Source: Bacillota bacterium (GTDB taxonomy: Bacteria; Bacillota; Clostridia; Christensenellales; UMGS416). Taken from it: a stretch of DNA of 10,759 nt. The notes below the pieces were generated by a model, which did no database searches, was not told where the DNA came from, and worked only from the letters and a program-made list of their open reading frames with translations. The stretch is from the NCBI GenBank assembly GCA_023409755.1, contig JAEYRA010000033.1, positions 1-10,759 of the forward strand, given 5' to 3'. This document shows, in pieces, positions 5,373 to 10,713 of the stretch (positions within the stretch are counted from its first letter, which is position 1; every line of letters starts with the position of its first letter). The translations under genes and the position numbers were made by a program.

Positions 5373-5986
5373 CGACCGACCCCCTGCCCCGCGAGATCCC
5401 TCTGCTGCCACTCGGCCCGCGGCAGGCTGCCCCCGCCGCCCGCACGCTGGCGCTGGCCTTTGCCGATGACCCGCTGGTCACCCGCATCTGCCCCGACCCC
5501 GCCACCCGCCTGACGCTCATTGAGCCGGTGTTCCACTACACCGCACGCCTTGCCGCCGCCAACGGCCAGGCCTGGGCCGTGGGCGCCACCCCCGACGGCG
5601 TGTCGCTGTGGCTGCCCAGCTGGCGCATGGGCTGCGCACCCTGGCGGTGGTTCCTTTATGGCGGGCACCGGGTGGGCCGGGGCATGGAGCCCCGCCATTA
5701 CCGGCTGTTGAACGAGGTGTCTTCCGTCATCGACCGGGAGCGCGACCGCGTGGCCCCGCGCCGGTATCTGTACCTTTCCAACCTCGGGGTGCTGCCCGCC
5801 GCCCGGCGGCAGGGCCTGGCCACCGCGCTGGTGCTACCCCCCGTGCAGGAGGCCGCCCGTCAGGGCCTGCCCACGCTGGTGGAGACGAACACCCCCGCCT
5901 CCCTCGCCTTCTACCGCGCCGTCGGGTTCCGCGTCATCAACGACTTCCAGGCCTATGGCATGGAGTATTACGTGCTGCGGGCGTAG
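5369..5986 (+). CDS. GNAT-family N-acetyltransferase
   Basis: The 205-residue protein has the GNAT fold core in its C-terminal half. The strand YLYLSNLGVLP leads into AARRQGLATAL, the R/Q-x-x-G-x-A acetyl-CoA pyrophosphate-binding loop. LVETNTPASLAFYRAVGF is the usual motif B with the conserved asparagine and tyrosine, and the end EYYVLRA forms the last strand. It is expected to acetylate an amino group on a small molecule or protein in the cytosol; the acceptor is unknown. The start ATG at 5369 overlaps the glycosylase stop by four bases, with GGGGAGG seven bases upstream, so it is the fourth and last gene of the operon. No convincing terminator follows. Confidence 0.85.
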   Translation: MTTDPLPREIPLLPLGPRQAAPAARTLALAFADDPLVTRICPDPATRLTLIEPVFHYTARLAAANGQAWAVGATPDGVSLWLPSWRMGCAPWRWFLYGGHRVGRGMEPRHYRLLNEVSSVIDRERDRVAPRRYLYLSNLGVLPAARRQGLATALVLPPVQEAARQGLPTLVETNTPASLAFYRAVGFRVINDFQAYGMEYYVLRA

Positions 5987-6252
5987 GGGCGAAGGAAGAA
6001 CCGCGCGGCACGGCCAACGGCAGCTGGGCACAACAATCGGGCGAGCCCGGTCACTCTTCCACACAACCTTCCATTTATGGTGCAAAAGAGCTTTTATGAC
6101 GCAAACCATGGATTGTGGATCGTTCGCCATGGCTTTGTTGGCATATACTACGATCAAACGGTTTCCGATATTCACAACCGGGCATCGGGAGAAACGACGT
6201 GGGCGTGAAGCAAGCGAACCATGGATCAGAATTCGCTTTGAAGGAGAATCCC
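5987..6252. other. intergenic segment with an AT-richer part and no confident gene
   Basis: From about 6050 the base composition becomes visibly less GC-rich than the flanking genes. Two overlapping small frames exist. One, 6077-6208 (43 codons), has a protein-like composition with many aromatic residues but no ribosome binding site. The other, 6096-6266, has only a weak AAAAGAG upstream. Neither is called as a gene. The segment may be a decayed gene or the leader of the small membrane protein. Confidence 0.5.
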
Positions 6253-6360
6253 ATGGACAGATTTGATGTGGTTTATGTCATGGACATGGCTGTCATCATC
6301 ATGGCTGTCGTTGCGGTTGTCCTTTGGTTGGTGGTCACGATTCTCAGGAGTTTGAAGTAG
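6253..6360 (+). CDS. small single-pass membrane protein (35 residues)
   Basis: ATG at 6253 is preceded by AAGGAG with a six-base gap, a strong ribosome binding site. The 35-residue product has an acidic N-terminus (MDRFDVVYVMD), one continuous hydrophobic helix at about residues 12-31 (rich in Val, Ile, Met, Ala, with one Trp), and a basic tail RSLK. The tail would favour a cytosolic C-terminus. Codon use is less GC-rich than in the neighbours. I do not recognise the family. Small proteins of this shape include subunits or regulators of membrane complexes and type I toxins; nothing here decides between them. No antisense RNA promoter was identified. It lies between the glycosylase operon and the dehydrogenase gene, with structured DNA downstream. 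Confidence 0.6.
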   Translation: MDRFDVVYVMDMAVIIMAVVAVVLWLVVTILRSLK

Positions 6361-6370
6361 TTTTACACAA

Positions 6371-6456
6371 GGGCTGTAGGAACGTGAGCCCTCACCCCCC
6401 TTAGCCGCGCGGTACAAAGGGCGCTGTCCAAGGCCGCGCAGTTGGCTATCCCTACA
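6371..6456. repeat. 86-base structured palindrome with TGTAGG/CCTACA ends
   Basis: TGTAGG (6375-6380) and CCTACA (6451-6456) form inverted ends. Inside, TAGCC-GCGCGG (6402-6412) pairs with CCGCGC (6434-6439) and GGCTA (6444-6448), leaving AGTT bulged. GGGCT/AGCCC (6371-6391) makes a further small hairpin that competes with the TGTAGG end. It resembles a short non-autonomous repeat unit. Confidence 0.5.
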
Positions 6457-6466
6457 ACCCCACAAT

Positions 6467-6490
6467 GGCGACGCCCGTCGCCGCCTTTTC
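6467..6490 (+). terminator. possible terminator between the small membrane protein and the dehydrogenase
   Basis: The hairpin GGCGAC-GCCC-GTCGCC (6467-6482) is followed by GCCTTTTC. The stem is only six pairs and the T-run is four bases, so this is a weak candidate. Confidence 0.35.
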
Positions 6491-6575
6491 TGTTCCGTTG
6501 TTGGCTCTTTCCCCACCCTGTGCATAACTTGCCCGCCGGCCCCACACACTGACAAAAATGCCAGGAGTGTGGACG

Positions 6576-7475
6576 ATGGAACTCTATTACCCCCCGATGG
6601 GGCAGAAACCGGACAACAAGACGATCAATGTGACCTTCCCGCCCCAGCACCAGAACCGCCAGCCCGGGCTGGAGCAGCCGATGAACCCCCGGCCCATCTA
6701 CGACGACCCGGCGCGGGTGGGCACGGGCAAGCTCGCGGGCAAGGCGGCCCTTATCACGGGGGGCGACAGCGGCATTGGCCGGGCGGCGGCGGTGGCCTTC
6801 GCACGGGAAGGCGCGGCGGTGGCGGTGTCCTACCTCGACGAGCACGACGACGCCAACGAGACCCGCACCGTCATTGAGCGGCTGGGCGCGCGCTGCCTGC
6901 TGCTGCCCGGCGACATCGGCGACGAGGCGACCTGCCAGCGGCTGGTGGCCGACACGGTGGCGGCCTTTGGCGCACTCCATGTGCTCGTCAACAACGCCGC
7001 GGTGCAGTACCCGCAGAACGGCCTGCTCGATATCACCGCCCAACAGCTGGAGCAGACCTTCCGGGTCAATGTCTTCGGCATGTTCCACCTCACAAGGGCG
7101 GCGCTGCCCCACCTCAAGTCCGGCGCGTCCATCGTCAACACCACATCGGTGACGGCCTATGAAGGCAGCGAGCAGCTCATTGACTACTCGGCCACCAAGG
7201 GGGCCATCGTCAGCTTCACCCGGGCGCTGGCCCGTTCACTTGCCAGTCAAGGGGTGCGCGTCAACGCCGTCGCCCCCGGCCCGGTGTGGACGCCCCTGCA
7301 GCCCGCCAGCTGGCCCGCCAGCGACATCGAGACCTTCGGTGCGGACACCCCCATGGGCCGGGCCGCCCAACCCGCCGAACTGGCCGCCGCCTATGTCTAC
7401 CTCGCCTGTAACGACTCGTCCTTCGTGACCGGCCAGGTGCTGCATGTCAATGGAGGCTCTTCTATGCACAGCTAA
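6576..7475 (+). CDS. short-chain dehydrogenase/reductase, YhdF/YghA/Gsp39 type
   Basis: The 299-residue enzyme has an N-terminal extension (about 1-52, with GQKPDNK and QPGLEQPMNP) typical of the YhdF/Gsp39 group. The Rossmann domain follows: cofactor loop TGGDSGIG (61-68), NNAA (139-142), catalytic Ser191, and Tyr204-x-x-x-Lys208 in YSATKG. It should reduce or oxidise a carbonyl or alcohol with NAD(P)(H). In B. subtilis relatives belong to general stress proteins, but the physiological substrate is unknown. ATG 6576 is preferred because AGGAG ends eight bases upstream; 6558 has no such site. TTGGCT and CATAAC spaced by 16 bases (6501-6528) are a weak promoter candidate. The last codons and the stop are part of a perfect hairpin, so the final MHS is repeat-derived sequence. 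Confidence 0.92.
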   Translation: MELYYPPMGQKPDNKTINVTFPPQHQNRQPGLEQPMNPRPIYDDPARVGTGKLAGKAALITGGDSGIGRAAAVAFAREGAAVAVSYLDEHDDANETRTVIERLGARCLLLPGDIGDEATCQRLVADTVAAFGALHVLVNNAAVQYPQNGLLDITAQQLEQTFRVNVFGMFHLTRAALPHLKSGASIVNTTSVTAYEGSEQLIDYSATKGAIVSFTRALARSLASQGVRVNAVAPGPVWTPLQPASWPASDIETFGADTPMGRAAQPAELAAAYVYLACNDSSFVTGQVLHVNGGSSMHS

Positions 7476-7485
7476 AGCTGTGCAT
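7464..7485 (+). repeat. perfect hairpin containing the dehydrogenase stop codon
   Basis: ATGCACAGC (7464-7472) and GCTGTGCAT (7477-7485) flank the loop TAAA, whose first three bases are the stop codon. It could cap the 3' end of the transcript, but no T-run follows. Confidence 0.7.
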
Positions 7486-7486
7486 T

Positions 7487-7550
7487 CGCGGCGGCCGCCT
7501 TTGGCGACCGCCGCGAGTTAGGTCGCCTTTGCCGCAATGCGACAAAGGCG
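7487..7550 (-). repeat. two tandem long hairpins with the same internal mismatch
   Basis: Hairpin 1 (7487-7515) is CGCGGCGG - C - CGCC - TTT - GGCG - A - CCGCCGCG. Hairpin 2 (7524-7550) is CGCCTTTG - C - CGC - AAT - GCG - A - CAAAGGCG. Each has eight outer pairs, one C-A mismatch and an inner helix, and each is followed by AGTT. On the minus strand the mismatch is a G-T pair. Confidence 0.65.
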
Positions 7551-7582
7551 AGTTGGGAGTACTCGTCACAGGTTGATTATGA

Positions 7583-7840
7583 GCCGCGCGCCGCGCATGT
7601 CGCCGCGCGGCTTTTGGCTGCGTGGATCGTGCGGGGGTTTTACGAGGGGAACGCGCCTGCGGGCGGGAGGGGTTGGGTGCCACGGACATGCTTTGGCGTG
7701 CCGCCGCCGGTTTAACCGGCTGGCGGCTTTTGGCTGCGTGGGTCGTGCGGGGGTTTTGCGGTAGGAGATGCGCCTGCGGGCGGGTAGGGTTGGGTGCCAC
7801 GTGCGGACTGTGGGGGTGCCTTGGGCGGATGAACCGCCCG
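7583..7840. repeat. 116-base imperfect direct repeat with a GC hairpin in each unit
   Basis: A hairpin ending GGC followed by TTTTGGCTGCGTGG occurs at 7583-7624 and again at 7700-7741, offset 116 bases. Further matches include GTGCGGGGGTTTT, GCGCCTGCGGGCGGG and GGGTTGGGTGCCACG. The hairpins differ: 7583-7611 has GCCGCGCG/CGCGCGGC arms, while 7700-7727 has GCCGCC-GCCGG/CCGGC-t-GGCGGC. A third hairpin, GGGCGG/CCGCCC (7823-7839), closes the block. Confidence 0.65.
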
Positions 7841-7888
7841 GCGGCAACCGGGGACAGCACACGCAAGACCCAATGAATGGCAGGGATT

Positions 7889-7912
7889 CCAAAGGGACAA
7901 ATGTCCCTTTGG
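7889..7912. repeat. 11-bp perfect hairpin upstream of foldback copy B
   Basis: CCAAAGGGACA (7889-7899) and TGTCCCTTTGG (7902-7912) are separated by AA. No counterpart is seen at the same place before copies A or C. Confidence 0.6.
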
Positions 7913-7932
7913 GCGTTATCTCCGTTTTCAAC

Positions 7933-8140
7933 GGGGCGCGTTTCGAACTTCCCCCTGACGACAGGTGGCAGAAAAGCTGGCGACAACGGGCGGGATGTTT
8001 GAGCATGTGCGTTGCGGAGCAATGCACATGCGAGTTACCGCCGTTGCTTCTCAAGTTTGTGCCTGTCGTCAGGTCTAAGGAAGTTCGTCCGCGCCCCTGC
8101 GGTTTTGGGCACTTTTGACGCATCCAAAAGTGCCGCCGCG
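7933..8140 (+). repeat. family III nested foldback element, copy B
   Basis: The helices are the cleanest of the family: GGGGCGCG (7933-7940)/CGCGCCCC (8090-8097); CGAACTTCC (7944-7952)/GGAAGTTCG (8079-8087); CCTGACGACAGG (7954-7965)/CCTGTCGTCAGG (8062-8073); CAACGG-g-CGG (7984-7993)/CCGCCGTTG (8038-8046); apical 13-pair hairpin 8003-8031 with one G-T pair; and the 3' hairpin GGCACTTTTG/CAAAAGTGCC (8108-8134). The loop strands GGGATGTTTGA and CGAGTTA at the apex are shared with copies A and C. Confidence 0.88.
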
Positions 8141-8172
8141 CGGCAGCGCCGTACTCTTATGCTGGCCCGGAG

Positions 8173-8304
8173 CCTGATGGAATGCGTATCAAAGCATCAG
8201 GAAAGGCGGGCTACCGCTGTTGCATCTCAAGCTCGCGCCGGTTGTCAGGCCTAGGAAATCATTCGCGCCCATCGCGATTTCCAGTTCCTGGACACGTCCA
8301 AAAG
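8173..8304 (+). repeat. degenerate 3' half of a family III element (copy D)
   Basis: TACCGCTGTTGC, TCTCAAG and CCGGTTGTCAGG followed by CATTCGCGCCC match the 3' side of copies A-C in order. The 5' arms are missing; instead CCTGATG/CATCAGG (8173-8201) forms a short hairpin. The 3' hairpin is decayed. It may be the remnant of an older insertion. Confidence 0.55.
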
Positions 8305-8422
8305 CAAAACCAATCGTCCGTCCCCCACCGTCCCTCCCAAGTAGTTCGCTCTTGGTTGGCCCCCTGCCACCTCAACAAACCACACGCACTGAGCAGCGTG
8401 GGGCCCGCCACACTGTTTCCAG

Positions 8423-8452
8423 TTGCGCCGCCGCCGCCCCCGCGCCTATAAT
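8423..8452 (+). promoter_or_regulatory. probable sigma-A promoter of mnmG
   Basis: TTGCGC (8423-8428) and a consensus TATAAT (8447-8452) are separated by 18 bases. Transcription would start near 8459, giving a leader of about 48 bases. The ribosome site AAGGGG (8496-8501) lies five bases before the ATG. Confidence 0.65.
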
Positions 8453-8506
8453 ACGGAAAGAACGCACGGGGCCACACCCCGCGCAAACGACGCACAAGGG
8501 GTACGG

Positions 8507-10405
8507 ATGAAGACATTTTTCGCCGGGGAATGGGATGTGGTGGTGGTGGGCGCGGGGCACGCCGGGGTGGAGACAGGCTTGGCCACCGCACGCCTGGGCT
8601 TCAAGACGCTGATGCTGACCATCCAGCTCGACTCGGTGGCGCTGATGGCCTGCAACCCGGCGGTGGGCGGCACCAGCAAGGGGCATCTCGTGCGCGAGGT
8701 CGACGCCCTGGGCGGCGAGATGGGCCTGTGCGCCGACGCCACCGCCCTGCAGCGCAAGCTCCTCAACACCAGCAAGGGGCCGGCGGTGCAGTCGCTGCGG
8801 GCCCAGGCTGACAAGCACGCCTACCAGCAGCGCATGAAGTGGACGGTGGAGAACACCGACCACCTGACCCTTCGGCAGGGGGAGTGCGTGCGCATCCTCA
8901 CGCGGGGCGGGCGTGTCACCGGCATCGTGACTGCCGACGGGGCCCAAGTGGCCTGCCGGGCACTGGTGCTGGCCACCGGCGTGTACCTCCGCGGCCGCAC
9001 CATCGTGGGGGAACAGACCCACAGCAGCGGGCCGTCTGGGCTGTTCCCGGCCCTGCGGTTGAGCCGGGAACTGAAGCGCCTGGGCTACCCGCTGCGGCGC
9101 TTCAAGACCGGCACCCCCGCCCGCATTGACAGCCGCACCGTGGACACCAGCGGCCTCGAGATCCAGCATGGGCAGGCCGACGCGCCTTACTTCTCCTTCC
9201 TCACCGACGACACCCCCTGCCCCCAGATGCCCTGCTGGCTCACCTGGACAGGGGCTTCCACCCACGACATCATCCGCGCCAACCTGCACCGGTCGCCGCT
9301 CTACTCCGGTGTCATTGAGGGCACCGGCCCCCGCTACTGCCCCAGCATTGAGGACAAGGTCGTGCGCTTCGCCGACAAGGAGCGCCACCAGGTGTTCCTG
9401 GAGCCCGAGGGGGCCATGACCCGCGAGTGGTACGTGCAGGGCATGAGCACCTCGCTGCCGGTGGATGTGCAGGTGGCGATGCTGCGGACGCTGCCGGGGC
9501 TGGAACGGGTGGAGATGACCCGCGCGGGCTACGCCATCGAATACGACTGCATCGACCCGACGGCCAGCACGCTGACCCTCCAGAGCCGGCACGTCGGCGG
9601 GCTCTTCACCGCCGGGCAATTGAATGGTTCCTCGGGCTACGAGGAAGCCGCCGCCCAGGGCATTCTCGCGGGCATCAACGCCGCCCAATACTGCCGGGGC
9701 GAGGAACCTCTCGTCCTCGACCGCGCCCAGGCCTACCTGGGGGTGCTGGTGGACGACCTCATCACCAAGGGCACCAACGAACCCTACCGCATGATGACCA
9801 GCCGCGCCGAGCACCGCCTGCTGCTGCGGCAGGACAACGCCGACCTGCGGCTGACCGACATCGGGCGGCGCATCGGCCTGGTGGACGACCACCGCTATGA
9901 CCGCATGTGCCGCAAGCGGGAGAAAACCGAGCGGCTCACGCGCCACTTTGAGGGGACGTCGCTGCCGCCCACCCCGTCGCTGGCCGATGCCCTCACCGCC
10001 CGGGGGGAGGTACCGCCCGAGGTCACTACCCCCATTGCCGACCTGCTGCGCCGCCCCCGGGTGCGCTGGGCCGACCTTGCCGCCCTCGACCCCGCCGCCC
10101 CCGCCGTGGGCCGCGACGCCGCCGAACAGGCCGAGATTGCCGTGAAGTATGCCGGGTACCTCCTGCGGGAGGAGCGGGAGATTGAGCGCTTCCGCAAGCT
10201 GGAAGCCCGCGCCCTGCCGCCGGACATCGACTACACCCAGATCGCCGGCATCCGGCTGGAAGCCCGGCAGAAGCTCAACGCCCTGCGCCCCGCCTCGGTG
10301 GGCCAGGCCGGGCGCATCTCCGGGGTGTCGCCGGCCGATGTGGCGGTGTTGCTGGTGTGGTTGGAACGGCACGCTGGACGCGTGCCGAACCGCTCCGCGC
10401 CGTGA
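8507..10405 (+). CDS. mnmG: tRNA uridine-34 5-carboxymethylaminomethyl modification enzyme MnmG (GidA)
   Basis: The 632-residue flavoprotein works with the GTPase MnmE to place the cmnm5 (or related) group on U34 of tRNAs that read NNA/NNG codons, using methylenetetrahydrofolate and glycine or ammonium. The FAD-binding motif VVVVGAGHAGVE is at 11-22. Cys49 in ACNPAVGGTSKG and Cys278 in GPRYCPSIEDK correspond to the two functional cysteines. The second GidA signature AGQLNGSSGYEEAAAQG is present, and the C-terminal MnmE/tRNA-binding part ends IAGIRLEARQKLNALRP and GRISGVSPADVAVLL. Length is normal (about 620-630). ATG 8507 is chosen for its AAGGGG site and upstream TATAAT promoter. No mnmE, rsmG or jag gene adjoins it. 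The last few residues (about RSAP) and the stop lie within a repeat. Confidence 0.97.
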   Translation: MKTFFAGEWDVVVVGAGHAGVETGLATARLGFKTLMLTIQLDSVALMACNPAVGGTSKGHLVREVDALGGEMGLCADATALQRKLLNTSKGPAVQSLRAQADKHAYQQRMKWTVENTDHLTLRQGECVRILTRGGRVTGIVTADGAQVACRALVLATGVYLRGRTIVGEQTHSSGPSGLFPALRLSRELKRLGYPLRRFKTGTPARIDSRTVDTSGLEIQHGQADAPYFSFLTDDTPCPQMPCWLTWTGASTHDIIRANLHRSPLYSGVIEGTGPRYCPSIEDKVVRFADKERHQVFLEPEGAMTREWYVQGMSTSLPVDVQVAMLRTLPGLERVEMTRAGYAIEYDCIDPTASTLTLQSRHVGGLFTAGQLNGSSGYEEAAAQGILAGINAAQYCRGEEPLVLDRAQAYLGVLVDDLITKGTNEPYRMMTSRAEHRLLLRQDNADLRLTDIGRRIGLVDDHRYDRMCRKREKTERLTRHFEGTSLPPTPSLADALTARGEVPPEVTTPIADLLRRPRVRWADLAALDPAAPAVGRDAAEQAEIAVKYAGYLLREEREIERFRKLEARALPPDIDYTQIAGIRLEARQKLNALRPASVGQAGRISGVSPADVAVLLVWLERHAGRVPNRSAP

Positions 10406-10454
10406 GGGCGTTGTGAAACAACGCCCTAGCGCCTGGATGGCGCGTAAGGCGCGG
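10395..10454 (+). repeat. three-way-junction repeat (family I), copy b, overlapping the mnmG stop
   Basis: The outer helix CCGCGCC (10395-10401)/GGCGCGG (10448-10454) encloses hairpin 1 AGGGCGTTGT-GAA-ACAACGCCCT (10405-10427) and hairpin 2 GCGCC-TGGAT-GGCGC (10429-10443). The joining bases are GTG, A and GTAA. The outer left arm codes for the last mnmG residues, and the TGA stop is GTG's last two bases plus the first base of hairpin 1. Confidence 0.8.
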
Positions 10455-10509
10455 ACGGCAAAGCAGTTAGTCGATTACCATCGTTTGGGTGGGTGCCGTT
10501 CCCGAAACA

Positions 10510-10535
10510 CGGCTTGCGTTTTACCGTGCAAGCCG
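10510..10535. repeat. 8-bp hairpin in the mnmG downstream region
   Basis: CGGCTTGC (10510-10517) pairs with GCAAGCCG (10528-10535) across a 10-base loop. The surrounding 10456-10610 contains no gene I can support. Confidence 0.45.
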
Positions 10536-10626
10536 AGGGGTATCTCGCCAGAAATGACCAGCCCGTGAACTCGAGCGAACACTTTATTGCGTATTGTGAT
10601 CTGTTTTCTAAGAGACGCGCTGCGCC

Positions 10627-10656
10627 GGGCCCATGCGCCAGGATGGCGCTAAGGCC
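10627..10656 (+). repeat. partial family I element lacking hairpin 1
   Basis: GGGCC - CAT - GCGCC-AGGAT-GGCGC - TAA - GGCC keeps the second hairpin, its five-base loop and the TAA joint of family I. The first hairpin is absent. Confidence 0.5.
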
Positions 10657-10658
10657 GA

Positions 10659-10713
10659 GGGCCGTGAGTGCGATGCTTGCATCGCACTAGCCGCACGATG
10701 CGGCGTAAGGCCC
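10659..10713 (+). repeat. three-way-junction repeat (family I), copy d
   Basis: The outer helix GGGCC (10659-10663)/GGCCC (10709-10713) encloses AGTGCGATGC-TT-GCATCGCACT (10667-10688) and GCCGC-ACGAT-GCGGC (10690-10704). The joining bases GTG, A and GTAA are identical to copy b, although all three helices have different sequences. Confidence 0.8.

Noticed and set aside
7936..7955. tRNA T-arm-like sequence (TTTCGAAC between G- and C-runs), also near 2971
   Set aside because: No acceptor stem, D-arm or anticodon arm is found around it. The bases belong to helices 1 and 2 of the family III foldback.
8108..8134. Classical intrinsic terminator (GGCACTTTTG/CAAAAGTGCC)
   Set aside because: The hairpin is strong but is followed by GCCGCCG rather than a T-run in the plus direction. 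The TTTTGGG tract lies before it. Bidirectional function on the other strand is conceivable but unproven.
8372..10372. 666-codon open frame antisense to mnmG
   Set aside because: It is a GC-skew shadow of mnmG with His/Gly/Ala-rich composition and no ribosome binding site.
10493..10690. 65-codon frame downstream of mnmG
   Set aside because: There is no ribosome binding site, and its 3' half reads through family I hairpins.
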